Shown here: piece by piece, positions 6,721 through 15,092 of the stretch
How the letters are laid out: each line of letters begins with the position of its first letter
Position numbering within the stretch: the first letter of the stretch is position 1
NCBI GenBank assembly: GCA_017399005.1
Contig: JAFQEO010000035.1
Location: 248,001-312,000, forward strand
Direction of reading: 5' to 3'
Source: Peptococcaceae bacterium
Lineage (GTDB): Bacteria > Bacillota > Peptococcia > Peptococcales > Peptococcaceae
Length of the DNA: 64,000 nucleotides
Translations under genes and position numbers: made by a program
Notes under the pieces: generated by a model
Databases searched by the model: none
Seen by the model: only the letters and a program-made list of their open reading frames with translations
What the model was told of the DNA's origin: nothing

Positions 6721-9700
6721 TTATTTTTCTGCTACCATCATCAGACCGGTGTCTTTTATTTCATATGTGACAGACTTCTTCTTTCCTGAAACAGGTGCAT
6801 ACTTTTTAAAATTTTCTGCTTGTTCCAGAACTTCTTTGTAAACATCATCGATGGTCACTGGTGGATAGCCAAATTCATCAAGCAAAAGTATTAAATCTAC
6901 TTGTAAATTCGCTTTAATATCTTCACGAGTAGACCAATCCGTATAACGAGATTTGTCATCCACAATCAATTTGATACGTTTTGATAATGCTATCATTTTA
7001 TCTTCCGGATATTCAAACTCATATTTTTTTGCTACTGCTTTCAGAATATCGTAAAAAGCTTTTTCTTCGTAATCAATGCCGATTTTTTTGAAGGATTCCC
7101 GTTCCTGTTTCAGTTCTTCTAAAAGATTAGCAAGCTGTTCCGCTACATCATCCAGAACTTCATTTGCAAAAGCCTCGTCGCGGCGTCGATTATTATATTC
7201 ATCCACAACACGCTTCATTCTTTCACTAAATTCCAGCCCCATAATTTTGTTAACTTTACGGAACTCCTCAATTGCCTGAGATAACAGCCTCTGCAGAATT
7301 TTAATTTTTGTATTCGGCAGCTGTATGGAATTAATTTTATCCAGATATTCATCACTAAAAATATCAACAGAAATATGTTTTCCTGTTTCAAATAATTCTT
7401 CAATGCCATCTGAAAGAATGGCACCTTCCAGCATTTCTCGTACACGAGCGTTCATTTGTGAAATATCCGGAGCCTCGCCTTTTGTAAGCTTAAACAGTAT
7501 AGAACGCACAGCACTATAGAAATAGATATAATCCTTATCTTCCTGTGTCAGTTTTTCGCTGGAAGTGCAAAGGTTAAATGCCTGTTTCATACGTTTTACC
7601 GCAGCCATAAAACGGGTTTCTAGTTCCTCTGTCAGCTGTACATATTCAACTGCTCGATTTAAACACGCAAGCTGTTCTGTAGGTGTACCATAAAAATAAT
7701 CATGGTCGTTGAAGTTATGGAACATCTGCCCCAATACTTCCAGCTGGTCTTTTACAATCACAACACTTTGTTCAACACCTTCGAACTCATCACTTTCGTA
7801 GTTCGTGTACTTTTTCAGTGCAAGATTCATATTTTTTTTAATACCGATATAATCAACAATCAGTCCTTTATCTTTTCCCGGACATACACGATTAACACGA
7901 GAAATGGTCTGAATCAGCGTATGCTGCTGAATCGGCTTGTCTATATAAATTGTATCCAGTTCCGGAACATCAAAGCCGGTCAGCCACATATCCACAACAA
8001 TAGCGATTTTAAAGTTTGATTTCGGATTTTTAAACTGTCTGTCCAGTTCTTTTCTGTCATCTTTTGTACCTAGCATATCAAATAATTCTTCATCATCATC
8101 TTTGTTGCGTGTCATAACAAGTTTAAGTTTTTCAACCGGTTTTAACTCTTTTTTGTCTTTCTCGGTCAGTTCTATGCCTTCGTCAGAGACTTTTTTCTCT
8201 GCCCATTCTGGCCGAAGTTCAATGATAATTTTATACAGATTATACGCAATGGTACGATTCATGCAAACAAACATAGCTTTGCCTGCAACTGTAGCCCCTT
8301 CCTGCACCCGTGTTTCATAATGACGAATAAAATCCTCCGCCACAGCACGAAGCCGGTCAGGGTCGCCAATAATAACTTCCATATTAGCAACGGCTTTCTG
8401 GCTTTCTTCAATCTGATGTTCATTGGCTCCAAGCCGTTCGCATTCCTCGTAGTATTTTTCAATCAGTTTTACTTTTTCCTGATCTAATACTACACGTGCC
8501 GCACGACCATCATAAACCAGATTTACCGTAATGCCATCACGTACCGATTCGGTCATGGTATATGCATCTACTACAGGACCAAACACATCAATAGTACCAT
8601 CAATTGGTGTACCGGTAAACCCTACATACGTAGCGTTTGGAAGAGAATCATGCAAATATTTGGCAAAACCATATTTGCGCTCTACACCTTTTTCCGTAAT
8701 ACGTACTTTTTGTTCCAGATTAATCTGGCTACGGTGCGCCTCGTCTGAAATACAGATTACATTGCTTCTATCGGTTAAAAGCTGAATATCCTCTGTAAAT
8801 TTCTGAATGGTTGTCAAATAAACACCGCCACTTTCTCTCCCTTGTAGTGCTTCACGCAGTTTTTCTCTAGATTCAATACTGATAATGGTTTCATCACCGA
8901 TATATTTTTTTGAAACAGTAAACTGTTTGGAAATCTGGTCATCCAGGTCTGTTCTATCTGTAATAATCAGAATGGTTGGAGAATGAAAATACGGGCTTTT
9001 CATCAGCATACGGGTTAAAAACAGCATCGTAAAACTTTTGCCGCAACCGGTAGCACCAAAATAAGTGCCGCCCTTTCCGTCGCCATTCGGTTTCATGTGA
9101 ACTTTAATATTCTCATACAATTTCTTTGCTGCAAAAAACTGAGGATACCGACACACAATTTTAATATCTTTGTCCGAGCTATCAGGAAAATATACAAAAT
9201 CTTTCATTACAGAAAGCAGTCGCTCTTTTTGGAAAAGACCTCTTACCATGGTAATAAGCGAATTGATCCCATCCACATCTTTATCATCCGCATTAATTTT
9301 ACGCCATGCATAAAAGAAATTATATGGGCTAAAGAAAGAACCATATTTATTATTTACACCATCACTGATAACAATAAAAGCATTATATTTAAACAGCTCT
9401 GGAATATCTCTGCGATACCGCACTGTTAACTGCTTGTACGCATCCATGATAGTGGTATTTTCTTTTACAGCACTCTTAAATTCCAGCACTACTACTGGAA
9501 GCCCGTTTATGAACACAATCCCATCTGGAATCCGAACCTGCTTATTCATGCCTTCAATTTCAAACTGGTTTACGATTTTGAAAATATTATTATCCGGATT
9601 ATCAAAATCAACCAGTTCAATATAAATATCCTTCTGGCTTCTGTCCTCACGGTTCAAAATAAAACCATCACAAAACAACTTATAAAAAGCTCTGTTCGCC

Positions 9701-9930
9701 TCGTACAATGTTCCGGAAATATTCCGCAGCATAAGCAGAATCCCATCCACCTCATTCGGTGTAATACCATCCTTTGCATAACGATTATAAAGATACTGCC
9801 TCAAATCATCCGTTAATAATATTTCCGTTCTCTCGCGATGTATCTGCCAGCCGCTTAAATGCGTATATCCTTCTTCTTTGAATAAGTCCATGATAGACAA
9901 TTCCAACGCATGTTCATTAAAATTTGTCAT
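6721..9930 (-). CDS. hsdR: Type I restriction enzyme R subunit
   Basis: This 1069-residue protein has the full HsdR architecture. A PD-(D/E)xK nuclease core lies near residue 150 (FINGLPVVVLEFK). The SF2 translocase follows, with Walker A GATGCGKS near residue 297, DEAH box (ISDEAHRSQ) near 397, FTGTP near 440, and motif VI-like SRVNRV near 685. A helical C-terminal domain binds HsdM/S. The start at 9930 follows GAGAGGTG at proper spacing. Unusually, hsdR is separated from hsdM and hsdS by about 6 kb of other genes on the same strand. It cuts DNA lacking the methylation pattern set by HsdS, so shuffling of HsdS changes its targets. Confidence 0.96.
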   Translation of the reverse strand: MTNFNEHALELSIMDLFKEEGYTHLSGWQIHRERTEILLTDDLRQYLYNRYAKDGITPNEVDGILLMLRNISGTLYEANRAFYKLFCDGFILNREDRSQKDIYIELVDFDNPDNNIFKIVNQFEIEGMNKQVRIPDGIVFINGLPVVVLEFKSAVKENTTIMDAYKQLTVRYRRDIPELFKYNAFIVISDGVNNKYGSFFSPYNFFYAWRKINADDKDVDGINSLITMVRGLFQKERLLSVMKDFVYFPDSSDKDIKIVCRYPQFFAAKKLYENIKVHMKPNGDGKGGTYFGATGCGKSFTMLFLTRMLMKSPYFHSPTILIITDRTDLDDQISKQFTVSKKYIGDETIISIESREKLREALQGRESGGVYLTTIQKFTEDIQLLTDRSNVICISDEAHRSQINLEQKVRITEKGVERKYGFAKYLHDSLPNATYVGFTGTPIDGTIDVFGPVVDAYTMTESVRDGITVNLVYDGRAARVVLDQEKVKLIEKYYEECERLGANEHQIEESQKAVANMEVIIGDPDRLRAVAEDFIRHYETRVQEGATVAGKAMFVCMNRTIAYNLYKIIIELRPEWAEKKVSDEGIELTEKDKKELKPVEKLKLVMTRNKDDDEELFDMLGTKDDRKELDRQFKNPKSNFKIAIVVDMWLTGFDVPELDTIYIDKPIQQHTLIQTISRVNRVCPGKDKGLIVDYIGIKKNMNLALKKYTNYESDEFEGVEQSVVIVKDQLEVLGQMFHNFNDHDYFYGTPTEQLACLNRAVEYVQLTEELETRFMAAVKRMKQAFNLCTSSEKLTQEDKDYIYFYSAVRSILFKLTKGEAPDISQMNARVREMLEGAILSDGIEELFETGKHISVDIFSDEYLDKINSIQLPNTKIKILQRLLSQAIEEFRKVNKIMGLEFSERMKRVVDEYNNRRRDEAFANEVLDDVAEQLANLLEELKQERESFKKIGIDYEEKAFYDILKAVAKKYEFEYPEDKMIALSKRIKLIVDDKSRYTDWSTREDIKANLQVDLILLLDEFGYPPVTIDDVYKEVLEQAENFKKYAPVSGKKKSVTYEIKDTGLMMVAEK

Positions 9931-9958
9931 TGTGTTCACCTCTCATCTACGGATAATC

Positions 9959-10456
9959 TTATTTACAAATATCTTTTACCCTTACTATCTTCTTTATAAA
10001 TTTCCTATCCTCTACTAATATCTTTTTATATTTTTTCCCTTCAGTATCCTCAACAAAAGCTTTAATCATTGTATTTTCAGACGTATTTGTACCCTTGATA
10101 GCCTTTCGAAAATCATCAACATCATAATATTGTGAAGTCGTTCCACCCGGTGTCAAAACAACCTGACTATCAAATAAAGTATGTGAATTGATATAAACAT
10201 TGTTACCGCTCAAAAGAAACCCTATGTTTTTTATTTTAACATTTCGGTTTCCCACATTAGTCACTGTAATATGCAAACCTATTCTATTTATAGATATATA
10301 TGTCCCTGTGTTTACTAACAGTTTTTTCTTATACGGAAGTTTGGCAGTACGAATTGATACTCCTAATGCAATTATACTTACAAGCAATGTTAAAGCTGAT
10401 AATAAAAGTGAAGCAAATCCTTGATTTTCATTGCACCATAATATAAACTCTGTCAA
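9959..10456 (-). CDS. Membrane-anchored protein of unknown function (165 aa)
   Basis: A TTG start at 10456 follows AGGAGG at 7-nt spacing; a longer frame opening at a GTG (10483) has no ribosome-binding site. One transmembrane helix (LLLSALTLLVSIIALGVS) is followed by a basic stop-transfer segment and a cytoplasmic beta-rich domain (LHITVTNVGNRNVKIKNIGF). The pattern NVGNRNVKIKNIGF occurs in small membrane proteins found in phage and defence islands. It sits directly upstream of hsdR in the same orientation. Function unknown; the stretch is visibly AT-rich compared with the housekeeping genes. Confidence 0.65.
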   Translation of the reverse strand: MTEFILWCNENQGFASLLLSALTLLVSIIALGVSIRTAKLPYKKKLLVNTGTYISINRIGLHITVTNVGNRNVKIKNIGFLLSGNNVYINSHTLFDSQVVLTPGGTTSQYYDVDDFRKAIKGTNTSENTMIKAFVEDTEGKKYKKILVEDRKFIKKIVRVKDICK

Positions 10457-10506
10457 AGTTATTCCTCCTAAACAATTTTGCACGTTTAGAAAATTTTAGA
10501 TATCTT

Positions 10507-11679
10507 CTATCTTTCTTGTTCAAAACTCTTTGCTAATTGCTCACAAGCAAAGGCATTAAAATATTCTCCTTGCATTTCTAAATCATTTTGAATTTGTCCA
10601 ACTGATTCAAAATGATTCATGAAATTAATCAAAGCATTAAACAAAATTAAATCATCTGCATATATTCCAGAATATGATTTATACCAAGCCGGCTGCCATT
10701 CACAAATAATCCGATAGAGTTTTTTATATAACTGTAATTGCTTTTCATTTATCCGAAACCAATTAACATTCAAAATCTTTTTATTTATACCATCATCAAT
10801 AGATTGATAGCTTAAAGAATCACACAGGCCTTTCATCAACTTTGATAAAATACCTGCCATCATGTCAGCCATACGCAACCCTGCATATTCTTTAGAATCA
10901 GCTTCATCAGAATTATTTAACCCCATCGCAAGAGCAGTTTTTAGAGTTTTGCTTTTCTCCCCTTCTTCACCCTCTTTGTCGATAAGCAAAGTATAATCCT
11001 GTATATCTTTTTCATTCAAATATTTTTTAAACCCATCAAAAGACATCCGATATGACCAGGCAATTTCTACACTATCTGAAATTCGACTCAACACAAATAA
11101 AATTTGTTGAAATGCCTCTGTCTCTTTTTGTTTTAAATCCGGTTTACTTTTATTATATTCAATTCTGTCACGAAAAAACTTCTTCAATTCCTCTAAAAAA
11201 TTATCCGGTGATTCATAGAGACATTTTATAATTTCCTGTGGGCGATACAGGACAAGTGCTTTCGTAATAGAATACTTTATCGAGTTAGCATCAATAAGAA
11301 AGGTATTTTTGTATCCTTGGAAAAGTTGTAAAACAAGATATTCTATCTTGCTGGCAACAGAAAAATAAATATGAATATCTTCATCAAAAAGAGACAGAAA
11401 ATCATCAACAAACTGTGTATTTTGCCTGTTAAGAGAAGCAAATCCATACTTAAATTCGTTCTGCTTCAACACTTTACTTTTTATTTCACCATTACGGTCT
11501 TTTCTATCTGCATATTTAGCTTCAAAAGCAGCGTGTTTTTGCAAAATATCTTCGTTTTCAGATGGCCATCCTATAATCATAGTCACAAAATTATCATAAT
11601 AATTATCAGCACTTACCGTACTATAATTAATTATTCGACTATGTTCTGTCTCATCATAATAGAAGTTGTATTTTGACAT
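10507..11679 (-). CDS. DUF3800-like protein (RNase H-like fold), defence-associated
   Basis: The N terminus FYYDETEHSR is the DUF3800 hallmark, where an Asp-Glu pair belongs to the metal site of an RNase H-like fold. The central LLIDKEG and C-terminal LRMADMMAGILSKLMKG match the later acidic motifs (D...YxGLxxADxxAG). At 390 aa it is longer than the usual 230-280, with an insertion of charged helices. DUF3800 genes occur often in anti-phage islands. Here the gene lies within the restriction-modification operon. Nuclease activity is inferred, not shown. Confidence 0.7.
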   Translation of the reverse strand: MSKYNFYYDETEHSRIINYSTVSADNYYDNFVTMIIGWPSENEDILQKHAAFEAKYADRKDRNGEIKSKVLKQNEFKYGFASLNRQNTQFVDDFLSLFDEDIHIYFSVASKIEYLVLQLFQGYKNTFLIDANSIKYSITKALVLYRPQEIIKCLYESPDNFLEELKKFFRDRIEYNKSKPDLKQKETEAFQQILFVLSRISDSVEIAWSYRMSFDGFKKYLNEKDIQDYTLLIDKEGEEGEKSKTLKTALAMGLNNSDEADSKEYAGLRMADMMAGILSKLMKGLCDSLSYQSIDDGINKKILNVNWFRINEKQLQLYKKLYRIICEWQPAWYKSYSGIYADDLILFNALINFMNHFESVGQIQNDLEMQGEYFNAFACEQLAKSFEQER

Positions 11680-11709
11680 TTTATATCGCCTCTTTGATAA
11701 ATGACTATT

Positions 11710-11964
11710 TTAATAACCTATCCCGTTTAAAATATTATCAATTTCTTCAAATTCAGATGGAGTACTTGGATTCCAATCAGAAGCATTACAATGTCTACAA
11801 TACATAGCGCTTTTATCTCTCATGCGATGACAATATGGGCACTGCACAGAATCATCTTCATAATCTGTTTTTCTTGTTCTATGCGTACAGGAAGAACAAT
11901 AAATTGTTTCCCCTTCATCCCATAAAGTTTCCGGATCTTCATTTCCACAATTTGCACATCTCAT
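11710..11964 (-). CDS. Small zinc-ribbon protein
   Basis: This 84-aa protein carries three CxxC pairs in order: CANC (residues 3-6), CSSC (23-26), CPYC (41-44), plus a fourth CRHC (55-58), giving two zinc ribbons, with an acidic tail. AGGAGA lies upstream of the ATG. It is positioned between the ParB-like and DUF3800-like genes of the defence operon. Possibly a nucleic-acid or protein adaptor; exact role unknown. Confidence 0.75.
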   Translation of the reverse strand: MRCANCGNEDPETLWDEGETIYCSSCTHRTRKTDYEDDSVQCPYCHRMRDKSAMYCRHCNASDWNPSTPSEFEEIDNILNGIGY

Positions 11965-11996
11965 ATTTATTTTCTCCTAACTTTCATCGCAAAAAA

Positions 11997-12521
11997 TTAT
12001 ACTCTTATTACTTTCCAGATTGTATGGTGCTCCTGAACAGCTAATCCACTATCCAACATTCGCTTTAAGTATACCAATCTTCTATGTCCTTCTAATAAAT
12101 GATACGGTCTAAGATATTCATATTCTCCATCAGCATTGCTATTTTCTGTATCCAAAACAATTATTGGACGAGGCCAGGTGCCATTAGCAAGCATATAATC
12201 ACTTAGCATCGTGACTAAGGTTTTTTCACAAATTTCAGCATATCCTATACCAGCATCATAATAATTAGGCAAATCATAAATATCCCACACCATTTCAGAC
12301 GTTATCATTACTTCTGAAAATCTAAGTCTATCATAACCAATTTCCCATCTATCTTCGGAGGAAAATATCGAAAAATTTTCATAGACCCATTGTTCTAGTA
12401 CATCATCAGGAAAATGCGGAAGAAATGGCCTAGCTTTTTCTATAAATTCTTCAATCGCAAACCGTTTATCTTGTCGCGTAGGATCAATTGGAGATATTTC
12501 TAAAAATTTTTCTTTATCCAT
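11997..12521 (-). CDS. ParB/sulfiredoxin-like domain protein
   Basis: The C-terminal half has PIIVLDTEN...LRPYHLLEGHRRLVYLKRM, matching the ParB N-terminal (ParB/Srx) nucleotide-binding core with its E/D-G-H-R-R loop. The N-terminal half is helical and acidic. ParB/Srx domains hydrolyse CTP or act as DNases or ADP-ribosylating enzymes in mobile elements. No segregation partner (ParA) is nearby, so a defence or regulatory role is more likely. It lies immediately beyond the invertible hsdS cassette, so inversion events change what is upstream of it. Confidence 0.65.
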   Translation of the reverse strand: MDKEKFLEISPIDPTRQDKRFAIEEFIEKARPFLPHFPDDVLEQWVYENFSIFSSEDRWEIGYDRLRFSEVMITSEMVWDIYDLPNYYDAGIGYAEICEKTLVTMLSDYMLANGTWPRPIIVLDTENSNADGEYEYLRPYHLLEGHRRLVYLKRMLDSGLAVQEHHTIWKVIRV

Positions 12522-12544
12522 TTCTTCTCACCTTTTTTCTAGGC

Positions 12545-12558
12545 TAAATGATAATTTA
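12545..12558. repeat. hsdS recombination site A
   Basis: TAAATGATAATTTA, reverse complement of sites B and D and the same as site C. It marks the beginning of the inverted 3' hsdS cassette, where the N-D-N-L codons of the HsdS spacer fall. Confidence 0.85.
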
Positions 12559-13209
12559 CTGGCTCAAGCCCAAACATACTTTGGTTCTGTTTTTGCAGGC
12601 AAAGATACCGAAAACTCCTTGCCAGACAGCTGGAAGTTCGCCAAAGTCGGAGATTACTGCGTTGATAACATAGGCAATCTCTCAAAAAACGATGACTTTG
12701 ACACCATTCTATATCTGGATACGGGTAGCATCACGGATAACTATATCGTTGAATTACAAGAATTGAACTTGTCAACTGATGAAATTCCAAGCCGAGCAAA
12801 ACGAAAGGCGACGCACGGCGACATTGTTTATTCAACGGTTCGTCCCAATCTGCGACATTATGGGTTGCTGCAAAACCCGCCCGCTAATCTAATTGTTTCG
12901 ACAGGTTTTGCAGTTCTTCACAACAAAGGATTAGAAGTGTCAAATGACTTCTTGTTTATGTGCCTTACTACAGATTCCGTGTTAGAGTATCTGCAGGCAA
13001 TAGCCGAAAATAGCGTATCAACCTATCCTTCGCTTAATGTCTCAGACTTACTTAACGTGAAGATTATCGTGCCAGACGATAAAACTCTTACCAATATCAA
13101 TCGCTTTTTGACCTCAATCTTCTCGTCCATTTCCGAGAATAACAGGCAGATTAAGATGCTTACGAACAGTATGGGTACGCTGTTACCTAAACTGCTGTCA
13201 AGCCGCTAA
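12547..13209 (+). pseudogene. hsdS: Silent inverted hsdS 3'-half cassette (second target-recognition domain)
   Basis: From site A the frame reads NDNLLAQAQTYFGSVFAG...LPDSWKFAKVGDYC and runs open to SSR-stop inside site B. It has the look of the second HsdS target-recognition domain plus distal conserved helix (NRFLTSIFSSISENNRQIKMLTNSMGTLLPKLL). It has no start codon with a ribosome-binding site and lies on the opposite strand to the rest of the operon; a TTG at 12619 could start a shorter frame but lacks a ribosome-binding site. It is a storage cassette rather than a decayed gene: the frame is intact over 220 codons and would join the 5' halves upon inversion at sites A/B or A/D. Confidence 0.85.
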
Positions 13210-13713
13210 ATTATCATTTATCTGCTTCTTTAAGGCGATTCTATCCGTTACAGTTCTGTATGCCTGGACGATTTTTCTCTGTTCCTCGATAGAAGGGACT
13301 GGCAACTTCATCTTTGCAAATTCTTCCCAAGGCATACTACCACGGACTCCGCCAACTGCAATAAAAGCAGCTTCTCTGTCGAACTCAGGGCGCTTAAACC
13401 ACATATCCAAGTATTCAGGGAGAATAACATTTTCGTCTTTCACTCTAAAAATCGGATAAGCAGGCGACATAATTGCGACATCATATTCTTCTAATCGTGC
13501 CACCGGAATCTTGGAGTCTCGGCTCACCTGCATCAAACTGACTGCAAAATCATTTTTTCTAATGACTTTATACTTTGATAAATCTGTTCCATTAGTATTT
13601 GCAACAGACTTAATAAAGCACTTATCAATGCTGACACCAATCAGTTCAGAAACACTTTCATCAGTATTACGCTCATCAATTTTGTCAACGAGTTCTTCTA
13701 TGGTCTTGTACAT
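13198..13713 (-). CDS. hsdS: Partial HsdS (5' half, first target-recognition domain)
   Basis: The 171 residues align with the first half of the full HsdS at 15090-16244: ELIGVSIDK, GTDLSKYKVIR, LPEYLDMWFKRPEFDR, VPSIEEQRKIV and the shared ending ALKKQINDNL. It then stops after AA because site B joins it to the inverted cassette. It has its own ribosome-binding site (GAGGTG, 5-6 nt before the ATG) and follows the recombinase by 9 bp, so it is probably expressed as a half-subunit. Half HsdS proteins can dimerise, or it may await fusion with a 3' half by inversion. Confidence 0.88.
   Translation of the reverse strand: MYKTIEELVDKIDERNTDESVSELIGVSIDKCFIKSVANTNGTDLSKYKVIRKNDFAVSLMQVSRDSKIPVARLEEYDVAIMSPAYPIFRVKDENVILPEYLDMWFKRPEFDREAAFIAVGGVRGSMPWEEFAKMKLPVPSIEEQRKIVQAYRTVTDRIALKKQINDNLAA
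13207..13220. repeat. hsdS recombination site B
   Basis: TAAATTATCATTTA at the junction of the partial hsdS (minus) and the inverted cassette (plus). It shares 20 bp (AGCCGC plus core) with the complement of site C and a longer right arm (ATCTGCTTCTT) with site D. Confidence 0.88.
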
Positions 13714-13722
13714 TTTTTCACC

Positions 13723-14706
13723 TCAACCTATGTATTTTCTATGAGCGATCTTTACGTTGCTCTGCTTGACCATTGCATACTGCAAGGTCGTATCTATGCG
13801 TTTATGCCCCAATAGCTGTTGTAATTGTTCAATAGGCATTCCTTTATCTATCGCCATCGTGGCTAGCGTTCTTCTGAACTTGTGTGGATGTACTTTCGCT
13901 AAACCTAATTGCTCACCCATTGTCCGCAACCTAACCTCAATGCCACCAATACTCAGCCGATTGTGCGGAGCATTGAACGACACAAATAACGCAGGGTTAT
14001 CATCGTTTCTACTTTGCAAATAATTTTGCAAATGAATCTTTGTTCTGGCATCGAAATATACAATACGTTCTTTATTGCCTTTACCGAACACCACACACTC
14101 TCGCTCGTTGAAATTAATGTCTTCTCGATTGAGTAGCACCATTTCACCCACACGCATACCAGTGGAGGCTAGCATATCAATCATAGCCAAATCTCGAAGT
14201 TTTGTGCAGCTATCACGCATTAATTCCAGTGCTTCATCGGTGTATGTTTCTTTTACACAAGTACCTGTTTTTATTTTGTGTATTCTTCGCACAGGACTTT
14301 TTAAAATATAGTCCTCATCTTCCAACCATGAAAAAAAACTCGACAAAATCCTGCGGATATTATCAATGGTAACTTTACTGGAATTTTTTCGTGCCTGATA
14401 GCCGGTCAGATAGGTACGAATATCATCGGTTTCAATACACTTCACATCTTTTTGTAGCTCGTCCAACATGGCTGTAATTGTTGATTCATAATATTTCAAA
14501 GACTTTTCAGAACAGCCTTCGATTCGTTTTGCGGCAAGGAATAAACCCACAAAATTCTGTTCCAAGTTATTAGTTTCCTTATTTGTTTTCGTTACCTCAT
14601 AACCGAAAAACACGTACGTCATAACTTCCTGTAGTTTTTCAATCTGTGCATTATTCAAATGCGGCAACATTCCTTGCATAACATCTGTAATCAAACTCTG
14701 TTTCAT
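13723..14706 (-). CDS. Tyrosine recombinase, candidate hsdS invertase
   Basis: This 327-aa XerC/D-like integrase has a core-binding SAM-like domain at about residues 45-130 and a catalytic domain with Arg in STGMRVGE (about 184), HPHKFRRT (about 272), LLGHKR (about 295) and the nucleophile Tyr in LQYAMV (about 309). It lies within the hsdS region between the full and partial hsdS copies, the usual place for the recombinase that shuffles HsdS domains (as with CreX/PsrA-type systems). AAGGAGAT precedes the ATG. No phage attachment site or excision genes accompany it, which argues against a prophage integrase. Confidence 0.92.
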   Translation of the reverse strand: MKQSLITDVMQGMLPHLNNAQIEKLQEVMTYVFFGYEVTKTNKETNNLEQNFVGLFLAAKRIEGCSEKSLKYYESTITAMLDELQKDVKCIETDDIRTYLTGYQARKNSSKVTIDNIRRILSSFFSWLEDEDYILKSPVRRIHKIKTGTCVKETYTDEALELMRDSCTKLRDLAMIDMLASTGMRVGEMVLLNREDINFNERECVVFGKGNKERIVYFDARTKIHLQNYLQSRNDDNPALFVSFNAPHNRLSIGGIEVRLRTMGEQLGLAKVHPHKFRRTLATMAIDKGMPIEQLQQLLGHKRIDTTLQYAMVKQSNVKIAHRKYIG

Positions 14707-14741
14707 TGTCGTATCTCCTTTACTTTGATGAGAACGACAGA

Positions 14742-14783
14742 CAACGGCTGTTCTTTTTTATAAACTCCTGCCGTTGGTAGGAG
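14742..14783 (-). promoter_or_regulatory. Alternative hairpins in the recombinase leader
   Basis: Two mutually exclusive stems can form on the minus-strand transcript: CTCCT/AGGAG (14765-14769 with 14779-14783) and CAACGGC/GCCGTTG (14742-14748 with 14770-14776). They sit just before the ribosome-binding site of the recombinase and might modulate its expression. Inference only. Confidence 0.3.
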
Positions 14784-14790
14784 CGTCTTA

Positions 14791-15063
14791 CTATTTTTCT
14801 TTATTTCTATTTTTCCTGTTTTTAGCAGTTCTTATCTCATCCTCAGCTTCGGATAATCTTAAATCAAAATGCTTCTGCAAAAGACTGATTATTTCAGCAT
14901 CTTTCAAATTTGAATCTACCAATAAGTTCATCATTTTCAGCATACATAAATCAAAACCTTGGTAGAAACTATCGTCCAGATTTTCTACATATTGATTATC
15001 AAATTGGTTTGCAAAGTTTTTTGTAGCTGATTTTATAGTGCCAAGCACTTTCTCTTTATCCAT
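14791..15063 (-). CDS. Hypothetical 90-aa protein between hsdS and recombinase
   Basis: It begins MDKEKVLGTIKSATKNFANQF and ends in a very basic tail (AKNRKNRNKEK). It is helical with acidic patches and has no recognised family. GGAGGAG precedes the ATG. It starts 16 bp beyond site C, so it belongs to the fixed part that moves as a unit with the recombinase in A/D inversions. It could be an accessory or directionality factor for the recombinase; this is inferred from position only. Confidence 0.65.
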   Translation of the reverse strand: MDKEKVLGTIKSATKNFANQFDNQYVENLDDSFYQGFDLCMLKMMNLLVDSNLKDAEIISLLQKHFDLRLSEAEDEIRTAKNRKNRNKEK

Positions 15064-15078
15064 ACATCTCCTCCCTCG

Positions 15079-15092
15079 TAAATGATAATTTA
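15079..15092. repeat. hsdS recombination site C
   Basis: TAAATGATAATTTA overlapping the stop codon of the full hsdS. Its complement continues left into GAGCCGC, matching site B over 20 bp. Confidence 0.88.

Noticed and set aside
12559-13209. Possibility that the inverted hsdS half is an expressed gene starting at TTG 12619
   Set aside because: No ribosome-binding site before that TTG, and the homologous frame extends upstream to site A; it fits a silent cassette better.
13723-14706. Prophage integrase reading of the tyrosine recombinase
   Set aside because: No excisionase, phage genes or attachment repeats next to it; its position among hsdS halves and four matched sites supports an hsdS invertase.
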